From NCBI GenBank assembly GCA_015680685.1, contig MNCI01013895.1, forward strand, positions 735,283 to 799,282: 64,000 nucleotides of DNA, written 5' to 3'. Of the stretch, positions 11,191 to 21,329 are shown in pieces. The notes beneath the pieces were generated by a model, which was given only the letters and a program-made list of their open reading frames with translations, was not told the origin of the DNA and did not search any database. The stretch comes from Gnetum montanum. Taxonomy: Eukaryota; Streptophyta; Gnetopsida; Gnetales; Gnetaceae. Each line of letters starts with the position of its first letter. Within the stretch, counting starts at the first letter, position 1. Position numbers and translations under genes: made by a program.

Positions 11191-11399
11191 TCCCTGGGGA
11201 CCACTTAATTTTTTACCTACTCTAGGACTACGCTCAATAGTGTAAAGTGTAGTTGGATGGGAGCATAGTCTCTAGAGTTAGAAAAATTCTCGATTTTTCT
11301 AGCTGTTTTTGGACTTAAATTTTTTTTTGAATTTTTCTTGTCACCCAGTGAGCGCCCAAGCTAATTTCATTTTTTCGACACACCAAGCCTTACTCCAAT

Positions 11400-11520
11400 G
11401 ATGCATTTAGCACATATCATGATCCACTAAGACCTTAAACTGGCACATTATGGTCCATTAAGATCTTAAACTGGTAACTCCATGGCCCACCGAGGCCTAA
11501 AACTGGCCCACTCATCCCTT
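11400..11520 (+). repeat. Boundary repeats before pol (element A)
   Basis: Three units with CTAAGACCTTAAACTGGCA, AAGATCTTAAACTGGTA and GAGGCCTAAAACTGGCC. Same core and sense as the arrays after gag-pro (5430-5720) and after pol (15165-15660). Matching blocks precede pol in D (37580-37660) and F (53820-53900, minus). Confidence 0.65.
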
Positions 11521-11662
11521 GCTTTTTAAAATCATGTTTGCGTACTTAGAAAAATTTTATTGCATTGTTTTCCTTCATTTTGTGCATATTGCTCTCATTA
11601 AGATATGTGCCACTTGACATTTTTTTTGGTTGTTTTTGCAGGATTATTGCAGGATTTTCAAC

Positions 11663-14600
11663 ATGACTACGTATGAGCATCTTCACTCACCACTTGTCCT
11701 CACCAGGCCACATGGTGATCTCACATGATGTATTAACCCACAGTGCCTAGACCTTGAGCCCATAGTCTACGATGAATACTTGACATTTGTAGAGGCACCA
11801 CTAGATTGGCTAGACCATCTAGTTAGGGCTCTAAACCTAGATAGGTGATGTCGTTGGGTATCCCCTCATTGAAATCCTCATAGCAACATTTAGTGGTGAG
11901 GCGAAAATATGGAAACTTAGTTCTTTGTTAGAACCTCAACATGCCCAAAACATCATAAAAGTACTTAACAATAACATCAAAGCATTCACATGGTCTTACA
12001 AAGACATGCCAAGCTTAGATCCCCATGTAGTGCAACACAACATAATCCTTGATCTTAGCATAAAACTAGTTAAGCAGAAAGCTTGCAAAGTTAGGCTTGA
12101 GGTGGTATTGGTAGTCTGTGATGAAATCACCAAGCTTTATAAAGCTGGTTTCATTTGCGCTATTGACTATGTAGAGTGGATCTCCAACATCGTGGTTGTA
12201 CCCAAGAAAAATAGAAGTGTACACATTTGCATAGACTTCGGAGACCTCAATAAGGCAACCATCAAAGACGATTTCTGGTTGCCTAGTATTGATCAATTAG
12301 TCGATACTATGAATGATTATGCCTTGTTGTTCTTCATGGATGGGTTCTCGAGGTACAACTAGATTTGGATTAACCCAGAACATCAGCTCAATACTACCTT
12401 TATGATTCCTTGGGGTACATTTTGCTACACCATGATGCCCTTTGGGCATAATAATACTGGAGTGACTTTTCAACGAGCCATGAAGTACATTTTTAGCGAT
12501 TACTTGTTAGGTCTGCTTAATGATAATGTTGATGATAGTAGTTAAATCCAAGGCATCACAAAACCATGCAGATGACTTAGACTTTGTGCTCAAACATTTT
12601 TTGAAACTTGAACTTAGGCTAAATCTTAAGAAATGTGTCTTTGGCATCAAGACAGGTCACATGCTAGGTTTCGTAGTATCCAAAAAGGGCATACGCATAG
12701 ACCCTGACAAGGTTAAGGTCATTATCAACTTAGCACCATCAGCCAACCTTAAGGAGCTATGAGGGTTACAAGGTAGACTAGAATTCATACGTTAGTTTAT
12801 TGCATGATTGATCAACAAGTTGCAGCCCATGCAACACTTGCTCAAAAAGGGAGTCCACTTTGAGTGAATGGCTTAATGCTAAGAGGCATTTGACAACCTT
12901 AAATAGGAGCTGGCTCAACTTCTAATGGTCTACCCTCTAGAAGGACATAAACCATTCTACATCTACCTTGCTACCTCTGACGCGTTCATCACTTCTCTAC
13001 TTTGTCAAAAGCGAGACGATGGCATTGAGGTCCCAGTATACTACCTAAGCCATGCATTAGTTGCCTATGAAGCAAAGTATAATGACATGGAAAAGAATTG
13101 CCTTGCCTTAGTCTTTGCACTCAAGAAGTGGAGGCATTATCTTTTCCATAGCCAAGTTAACGTCATTTGCAAAAGTAATGTACTCTGAGCCATTAAAATG
13201 AATATCTATGAGAGCAGTCACATTGCACGTTGGAAAGCAATAATTGTAGAATTTGACCTACACTACATTGCACAAGCATCAACCAAAGGTTAAGCAATAG
13301 CCATACAACTTACGACTTTTCCAATTGACAACCAAGCATTGATAGATCTGAAATTTTCAGATGAGCATGTTACTAGCATAAGTCAAGTGCTTGACAACTT
13401 AAAGACACTTTTGCACTTTGATGATGCTTCAACCTCTCAAGGGGATAGTGTTACTACTATAATCAACCTCTGGGGAGATCCAACCCTTCAGATATCGTTT
13501 CACATTTCTATGCACTAACAACATAACGGAGTATGAGGGTCTCCTTTGGGACATCTTAGTAGCTTGCGACCTAGGAATACAAAACCTAGCAATCAGAGGA
13601 GACTTGCAACTAGTTGTCAACCAAGTTATAGAGGTTTATGCTTGTAAAGCCCAACACTTGAAACCTTACTATGACTTGGCGAAGCACTTGCTCAAGCAAT
13701 TTGCAACTACTAATGTCCAGCATGTTCCCCACAATGAAAACTTCATTGTTGATGCATTAGCTATGTTAACCTTAAGCATTGCACCTGAAATGTTTTGCGC
13801 AGTGCCCACTACGGTGGTAGATTGCATTGTGCATATCACACAAACAACCAACATTGCATCTATAGCCACAGTAAGCACAACCCACATAGTAGTGTGGTAC
13901 AAAGACATTAAGTCATACCTTCTATAGGGTGAACCTTCAAAGCATCTAACCACTATCCAAATGGATGCAGTGCAAAAGTGATCGTGATATTACATCATTG
14001 TGGGTGATAGCACCTTATGTCGTAGATCCTACAATGGCATACTGTTGACTTAATTAGCAACAGTGAGGTGCAGACGATCATTGAACAAGTCCATGAGGGA
14101 CTCTACGGAAGCCACATAGGACCTAAGGCAATGGTGATGAAGATCAGATGCTTAGGCAACTATTGGTCGTACATAGAGTGTGATTATGTCTCCAAGGTCA
14201 AGACGTGCAACATGTGTCATCGGCATGGTAACTTAATGCATGTGCCACCCATTGAACTACATACAACACAGATCACGTGGCCGTTCCAATGTTGGGGGTT
14301 GGATATCATAGGACCAATAATGCCTATGTCTTCCACAAAGCATAGCTTCATCATAATCACAATTGAGTATTTCACGAAGTGGGTTAAGGCTATTCCCCTC
14401 AGGAAAATGACCTCACAATAGGTTTGCAAATTCATACTTGACAACATAGTGACTCGTTTTGGTTTATCCATGACCCTAGTCATAGACAACGGGCCACAGT
14501 TTAGCAATGTTGAGACCAAATCCTTTTGTGAACGCTTTGGAATCAAACATTCCTTTTCATCACCTTACTACTTATAGGCGAATGGCCAAACGGAGGCCAC

Positions 14601-15132
14601 AAACAAGGTCATCATCAATCTTTAAAGAAGATGCTCCACAACAGCAAATGGTGATGGCATGAGTAGTTGATCTACGCACTTTGGGCCTGTTGCACAACAC
14701 AAAGAACTACAATAGGTAAGATGCCATACTGTTTGGTTTATGAGTCTAAAGCCATCTTGCTTCTTGAATTATAGGTACCAGTGCTCTGTGTAATCCTCTT
14801 AAGCTTTATTAACGAAACACAAAATGATGAATTGAGAACCATGGACCTTGACTCGATAGAGGAGGAGTGCATGCAGACACTTGATTGTATTGAGTGGTAC
14901 TAGCAAATGCAGACATAAGCAGCATCACAACTAGCATCAATGCCCAATCAAGAAAGGGGACTTGGTCCTCAAGGTCATTCATGAATTCGCGGGTAAATTC
15001 TTAGCCAACTGGGAAGGGCCTTTCTTGGTCGTCAAGGCCTATAATAATGGAACATTTAGGCTTGTTGACCATGATGACAATGAATTTGCCAATCAGGTGA
15101 ATGGATTGTATTTGAAGCTGTACTATGCATAG
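11663..15132 (+). pseudogene. pol: pol of element A: RT, RNase H, archaeal-type RNase H, integrase (decayed)
   Basis: ATG at 11663 follows the acceptor. The N-terminal segment (PHGDLT-stop-CINPQCLDLE ... DWLDHLVRALNLD) matches element F (PHNDVELCINLNYLDLK ... EWLENLVKTLDLE), so this start is real. RT: ITKLYKAGFI, FMDGFSRYN near 12330-12360, and the VDD box at 12528-12536. RNase H: 12910-13330 (YYLSHALVAYE, FALKKWRHYL). The second RNase H, 13510-13790 (NNITEYEGLL, AIRGDLQLVVNQV), marks the Tat lineage. Integrase: HEGLYGSH and CNMC zinc site, catalytic D in WGLDIIGP (about 14295), D in VIDNGPQF (about 14485), E in NGQTEATNK (about 14590). Ends at TAG 15130-15132. Several TAG stops and frameshifts. 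Confidence 0.88.
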
Positions 15133-15164
15133 CATGTAGTGCCTCATCAATGATAAAGCAAGGT

Positions 15165-15660
15165 AAGCAATAATTGGCTATGACTATAAACTGACAAATA
15201 TTAGTCTGCTATGATTATAAATTGGCATAGAATAGTCTACTATGACTATAAATTGACAAAGATTAGTTAGCTATGACTATAAACTAGAACAAAATAATCC
15301 GCTATGACTATAAATTGGCAAAGATTAGTCCGCTATGACTATAAATTGGCAAAGATTAGTCCATTATGGCTATAAATTGGCATAGAATAGTCCACTACAA
15401 CTATAAACTAGCATAGACCATATGCTATGATGCTAAACTGGCATAGCTCATCATTGGGTCATGACGTTAAACTAGCAAAACATCCACCGTCTACCATGAT
15501 GTTATATTGGCACATAGTAGTCTGCTAGGACTATAAACTAGCATATCACAGTTTGCCAAGACCCCAAACTAGGCCCATGGTCTACTAGGACCCTAAACTA
15601 GCAAAGCATATGATCTACCATGACCTTTAACTGGGTTTGTAGTTCAACACACATAGTTCT
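15165..15660 (+). repeat. 31-bp tandem repeats after pol (element A)
   Basis: Units such as CCGCTATGACTATAAATTGG followed by CAAAGATTAGT, period exactly 31 in the best-preserved pair (15301 and 15332), about 14 copies, drifting toward GACCCTAAACTAGCA at the right. Variants CTGG and CTAG alternate, a CHG-type change. Counterparts: D 37965-38690 and F 49975-50075 (minus). Confidence 0.85.
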
Positions 15661-17143
15661 ACAGATAAGTGTACGACAACACTTCCAAGTCCATGCCATC
15701 TTCCCATATTGTGTGGGCAGGGTAGGGGCACTGTAGCTCTAGAATGGATTTCCTATAATCAATAGAGGCCTCTAGAACATTTGTAGCATCATTGCCCTCT
15801 AGCATTTTGCTAATCGTCCTGAAACACCCTTGGGCATTTTGCTAACCTTTTAAAGCTCTTGCCACGGTCTTCCAGGGCTCCTACCATGGTCACCAGTACT
15901 ACTAGCCCTAGGCCACACTTACAACATTATCAGTTTTGGGTATTTCATTATTTCATGGAGCTCTCATTATCAACACAACCCTTTGGAGGAGTGGCAGCAT
16001 TAGGTCCTCTGTCATCTTGTCAACTCTATTGGGCTCTTGCAATTGCTTGGGCACTCACCACTAGTGTGGCTGCTAAAAATTTTGTAGCCTTCTCGCTCTG
16101 GCACCTGTACAACTTTTCTTGCATTAGCTCTTCAAGCTCTTACAACTGGTCCACCTTTTCATCCAACAGTTTGTTCTTGTCTCATGTCATGTGGTTGTTT
16201 TCTTGTTTTTCTCTATGTTGTGTTTGCAGGACGAAGCCCTAGAGGCAATCATGCAGAGACACATCTCATCATAGTAGCAAGTCACCACATCTCTCTGATG
16301 TGCATGATTGGACTAGCTAAGCCACTCAAGAGTGCACATCCCTAGCTATAGCCTACTTGCATTTACCCTTTTGCCTTGCATTTCCATACCTTCCCCTACA
16401 TCATCAAGCTTGCAACCCCTCCAATGCACATGGAACCCTCTTTATGCCAACCATAGAACCCATAGTGGATGTAATGCAACTTATCCTATGGGGAACCTTT
16501 GTGGGTTGGTCAAAGCCTAAGCAGATGTAATGCAACTCATCTTGGGGAGGAAACACCTATCCTAAAAATGCAGCACAGTTGGACTAAAGCAAAACCCATT
16601 AGGTGGCATGCAACCCATATGAAAAAAAGCATCCTGTAGCTAGTATCTCGCAATGTGCAAAATCTAAAGTAGGTTTACCTCGTAGTCAAAAAATGCAAAA
16701 AAAAAAAGGCATAGGAAATAAGGCAAAACATGTCCACAAGCATTTAGTAGAGCTGCAATTTTGCAATTGGTCCAACTTGAATCCACATTGACCTTGTCTT
16801 AAGCACTCTAACGAGAGGTCACACTTTCAAGGGCAAGCCATTTTGGTGCCATGGACACTGACTCTCTCATAAGCATTCTGATGAGGGATCACTATCTTGG
16901 TGATAAGCCATCCCTGGTGCCACATCTTGCAGTATCACATTGTTTGCATTTCAGTCCCTTGTTATCCCCTAGCACATTCCCTACATCCTTTATCCTTTAT
17001 CTCCAGCATACCATTACCCTTAGCACTCTTGAGCATGGTGAAGCTACATCTGGTCTAGTATTGATGAGTCATGTCGGTGTTGGGCCTATTGTGGTGTTTT
17101 GTGTTCTTTGTTGACATCTCTCAGGCCACTCCTCCAAACGTCA
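15661..17143 (+). other. 3' untranslated region of element A
   Basis: No conserved protein. It parallels D 38700-40050: a T-rich part with GTAGCATCATTGCCC words (15740-15870, fewer copies of the 72-bp repeat of D), an A-rich tract (16680-16730), and a final block with CATCTCTCAGGCCACT before the polypurine tract. A 127-codon open frame at 15859-16242 is not kept in D. Confidence 0.6.
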
Positions 17144-17157
17144 ACAAAGAGGGCCAA
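17144..17157 (+). other. Polypurine tract of element A
   Basis: CAAAGAGGGCCAA directly before the TG of the 3' LTR. D has CAAAGAGGGGCCAA (40053-40067), and F has CAAAGAGGGGCC on the minus strand (49849-49860). This is the second-strand primer of reverse transcription. Confidence 0.75.
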
Positions 17158-18845
17158 TGAAACACCACCAAATTTGGGCTCCCAGGTCTTGACTATAGAT
17201 TTGTTTAAGTGTCAAAACTTGACAAATTTTTTCTAAGTGTTGAGGCTATGCTTCCTACTTCTGGGACTACGTTCCAAAGTGTAGTTAGTATAGTTGACAT
17301 AGATAGCCTAGATTTGCAAGATCTTTCTACAAGATCTTTCTAAGTGTTGACAGTAGCTATAGAATTTTTTAAGTGTTGGACTACACTCTCCTTGCCAGGA
17401 ATACACTCTAGAGCGTAGTCAGCTTAGTCTATACACCAATGGCTAGATTTGCAAAGTTGCCTAAGTGTCAAGCCAGAAGCTATCAGGCTGGGTTGGCATG
17501 GAAGAAATAATTTAGCAAATTTTCTAACTTCTGAAGCTATGCTCCCTACCATGCTCTAGATCATAGTTAGCATATTCTACATGAGGACATCAATTTTTGC
17601 TATATTTTTCTAAATGTTAAGGCTATGCTCTCACTTCCGGGACTATGCTCTAGAGTGTAGTTAACATAGTCTGCATTGAAACACATTTTTGGTAAAATTT
17701 GTCTAACTCTTGGGACTGCATTCTAGAGCATAGTCAGCGTAGTCATGCAGAACTGCCTCCAAGAGCCTTTAGAACTTAGCACCAGCCTACATCTCAACTC
17801 TAGCATTTCTTTGGCAAGCAAGATCAACAATTTGCATTTCATTTGCATCCCCCATGTATCCCTAAATTGTACCTATGCTCAACACCACTTGTGAGAGAGT
17901 GGACAACATAGTCCCAGAGTGTAGTCTCAGGAACTACATTATTTTGCATTGCTTTCAGGTACATTGTAGTATATTTGGTGCTCACACATGTAATCTTGGA
18001 AGTGTAGTCACAGTTTGGTAGTCTCATATGGTCCATTGAAGCACACTAGTAGAACACCATTTGCTCTAGTGGGAGCGCAGTTGGGTGCAGCATAGTCCTA
18101 ACTACCCCCTGCCACATGGCACCTAATTTGCAACTCACACTAACCCTAGATCTATAAATAGCCAGTGCTTCATGTTCTAGGGGTTGGAATTTGAAGAAAT
18201 CTATTGGAATTTTAGCATTTGGCAAACTTAGAGCTCACTTGGCATTTTTGAGTAGACACCATTGCACACCACAACAACACTATTGCATACCGCCCAACAC
18301 AGCACCAACCACTGTAGCTCATAGGACACCATGGTAGCCAACTCTGTAGGCTTAGACTTCATGGTAGACACCAGTTTTTGTAGCCCAGATGCCCTACGAC
18401 TATGACTACGCTGCCTATTGCACCTATTCGTACATCACGTACCTCCTCTCCTTTTCCTCACAGTTAACTACGCTCCTCCCATTTGGGGTGGTGCCACTCT
18501 CTCCCCCTCACATGTTGCACATTTTTAGCGTTTTCTTTTGCATTCTAGCATTCTATTCATGTTTTTCATTGTTTCTGCATATTTTCATGCATTTGCACCC
18601 TTGTTTCACACAACAAACCTTGATTATGCTCACCCCCATGGGCACCGTGGATGTTGCAAAGACCATGCAAACCCTTAGCATTTGTTTTGTTGTAACACTT
18701 GTAAGTTCCAATTCGATCAATAAGACCATTCTAGGCACCTTGCCTCTATTTTCAAGTAAGCCCTCATGTGGAAGTAGGGTCAAGGCTATGCAATTGTGGA
18801 CCTCTTAGTGTATTATTCCAACCTTCGATGTTCTTAGTCGCTACA
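17158..18845 (+). repeat. 3' LTR of element A
   Basis: Begins TGAAACACCACCAAATTTGG and ends TTCTTAGTCGCTACA, giving TG...CA ends, 1688 bp. U3 (17200-17800) consists of about six diverged ~100-bp units with CTATGCTCTAGAGCATAGTC-like palindromes. TATAAATA at 18153-18160. CT-rich stretch before the end. The same ends recur in C, D and E. Confidence 0.85.
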
Positions 18846-21060
18846 CTTTCCATGATGCCTGTGCCTTACAAAACATAGAAAATGAATGGCAAAAGCTCAA
18901 GCTATTTCCTATGATACTCATTAAGGTAGTTGAAAGCTAGTACTAGTTCTTGGAGCTAGAATCTATCCACAGATGGAGTACCATGTTAGAGCTATTCAAT
19001 GACAAATATCAAATGTACTCTAGAGTGTCTAATCTAAGGAGGTAGATCCAAGGATGGAAACAAGGATCACATGAGCCCTTGGATGCCACTATGGACGGAT
19101 ATTATTCACTCTTACACTGATGCCTTGGCAATAGTTATTGTTAGAGGAAACAACTTCACCACATCATAGATGGGCTCAAAGCAAAAACTAGAAGAACTCT
19201 TGGGATGTATGCCTAAGGAAGATTGTCTAAATTAAGATCTCATTAGATCCAAAGGCTGATAGAGTAGGTAGCAAAAGAAGAAGGTGAGTTTTGAAAAAGG
19301 GAAAGTGTGGAAGAGTATAATAGGGACCCTTCCATCAGGAAACGAGAGGTCTAATTTTGTGATGAGGAGTCACAACTCGATGAAGTGTTAAATAGAAAAA
19401 CCTTTCCCATCCAAAAATCTCTTTATGATATTTTGGAAAAGGTTGATAAATTATGGGACCCTTTGGATAAAAAATTCCAAATTGCTATGAATATTGATAA
19501 AGAATCCAACTAGCAAAATAGTGATCATAACCACAGGAGTAAAAAAGAAGCTGAACATGCCTACTAAAGAGGTAAGGCAAAGCTACTGCTATAGAGGAAG
19601 TTGTAGAGATAGACTCCAAAGATGATGCTAGTTGTAACATTTATCAATATGAACATTCAAAGGGATGTTGCCCTATGGTGTCACACTTACAAGAGTTTGG
19701 GGGGTGTATGCATTGAATCCTCGACTAGCACATAGGCAAGCACCCAAATGATTGCCTTATCCTCAAGGCAATCTAAGACGGTTCCAGTAACAACAACAAG
19801 CTTACTATTCAAGTGAAGCTCCACCACAACCATATGAACAATACCAACAGTGGCACCAACCACGATCATGGGGAATATTGCCACTAAGGCAGTAGTATCC
19901 TTACAGGCAACCAGATCCATATGTATTATATTCAACAACCCATCTCTCCAATAAGTTCTGCAAGCCATGCCTCATTTCAACATCACTATTACCCTCTAGA
20001 GTACCATCAAACACATGCACCATCTACTTAAGGATAAAACCCATATCCATACCACCCTCTACATTTGTTTGCACACGTCCCTCCTCCCTCTACCTAGTTA
20101 CCTCTTGCTTTGTCCATGCAGGGTGAAATCCCTTCACAGCTGTAGCAAAAAAATGCCACAAGGGCTATACATTCACATATGGCCTTCCAGCCATGTGGTT
20201 GGGATAATCGATCTAAGAAATGACCTTTTTTTGACCTAATAGTTCTTCCAAACCCTCATAACCTCATGTGGCTAGTCGCCCTACATCTCCAACACTCTCA
20301 TCCTTTGCACCCAATACCTTTGAGTGTCCTTCAAACCAAATGTCACCTTGGATTTGCACTATGATACTAACTCATGTTGTTTATGATTGGATTAAGGCTG
20401 GCCTTCTTTTCACAAAACGATTTGACCTAAGAAGTCCACTCATTTACCTGTGAATTGCTAGGCATGAGCCATGCAATGTGCTTTTTGATTGTAGTTCCAA
20501 TGTCAACCTCATCTCCCATGACATGTACAAAGTCTGAAACCTACCACCTCTCAAGAAGAGCAACCTTCATTTGGAATTGGAAAACTAGTCAATTTCTATT
20601 CCTCTAGGATTAGTAAAGGACATTGTGACCACAGTTTGTGGGTGGTCTTATCCTGTTGATTTTCTGGTGATCAAGGTTAAGAATTGCAAAGGTGACTTCC
20701 CCATGATTATGGGAAGAGCTTGGTTAAGCATGATCTTTGCGTGAATGAACATAAGGAACCTCTCCTTGGAAATCTCCAAGGAAAATGAATTTGGATGATT
20801 GAAAAAGAAGTGTATTCCATGCATCGCGTATAGTGATAATGGATGCAATTGTGTGCAAAATATTTGGTCCATCAAATGTACATACATTAAAGCATGCAAT
20901 TAGTGTGCACAAGAAATAGATATTCAATGGTGTCTATATGCAGTAGCCACAAGACAAGAGGGTACCTAGTGGCTGATAGCTAACTTAGAAAGTAGCAGAT
21001 CATGCATGGAATCAACTGAAAGCCTAACATGTGCTTATGTTGAAGGCATGGATGAAGTTG
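18846..21060 (+). pseudogene. gag-pro: gag-protease of element B (5' part missing, decayed)
   Basis: Gag fragments: LELESIHRWSTMLELFNDKY and later Gln/Pro/Tyr-rich linker sequence around 19760-19900 (AYYSSEAPPQPYEQYQQWH), typical of the region after the Athila/gypsy Gag core. Retropepsin near 20480-20740: FDCSSNVNLISHDMYK, where the family has D-T/S/L-G-A, and a closing GRAWL for the usual GRPWL. Many stops, predominantly TAG. The N-terminus lies beyond the insertion of A, outside the window. Confidence 0.7.
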
Positions 21061-21329
21061 AATAAGTTTATCACCAACTTTCTGATGATAAAAATGATGA
21101 TACCTATTGGGGAGAGTTGGAAATCTCTAATAACTTCAAGCAAGAGCCCCTAAAGTTGAAAACTCTACCAACTAGCATGGAGTATGCATTCTGAAATAGT
21201 GGTAAGCTAATCATAATCAATGCCAAACTTGATTTTGAATAAAAATAAGGGCTATTAGAGGTGGTTAAAAAATGGCCAACAACCTTTGGTTGGTCATATT
21301 CCAAGTTGACTGGAATTGATCCATGAATA

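Larger units (their letters stand above)
5102..11641 (+). other. Candidate giant sense-strand intron of element A containing the reverse-oriented gene
   Basis: Donor GATAAG|GTGAGT at 5101/5102 directly follows gag-pro. A pyrimidine-rich acceptor (TTTTTGCAG) ends at 11641, with a second AG at 11652, just before the pol ATG at 11663. Ogre elements, also Tat lineage, are known to have an intron between protease and RT, so the location has precedent. The size and the embedded gene do not, as far as I know. In element E the donor site reads GGGAG, i.e. destroyed. In F an acceptor-like AG precedes the pol ATG at the same place. Splicing is inference. Confidence 0.45.
1..18845 (+). mobile_element. 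Element A: Ty3/gypsy, Tat-lineage LTR retrotransposon carrying a reverse-oriented gene
   Basis: Order on the plus strand: partial 5' LTR, primer-site candidate, tandem-repeat leader, gag-protease, spacer, opposite-strand gene (5929-9540), spacer, RT-RNase H-second RNase H-integrase, 31-bp repeats, 3' UTR, polypurine tract, 3' LTR. The second RNase H between RNase H and integrase is the established mark of the Tat lineage. The 3' LTR ends with CA at 18845 and is followed at once by gag sequence of element B, so A appears inserted in B. All frames carry stops, mostly TAG. The left end lies outside the window, so the target-site duplication cannot be checked. Confidence 0.88.

Noticed and set aside
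15165-15660. CRISPR-like array (about 31-bp repeats)
   Set aside because: Contiguous tandem repeat without unique spacers, in a plant retrotransposon.
15859-16242. 127-codon plus-strand frame after pol, possible env
   Set aside because: Not preserved in the collinear 3' UTR of D, with no signal peptide or membrane pattern; Ser/Leu/Cys-rich by composition.
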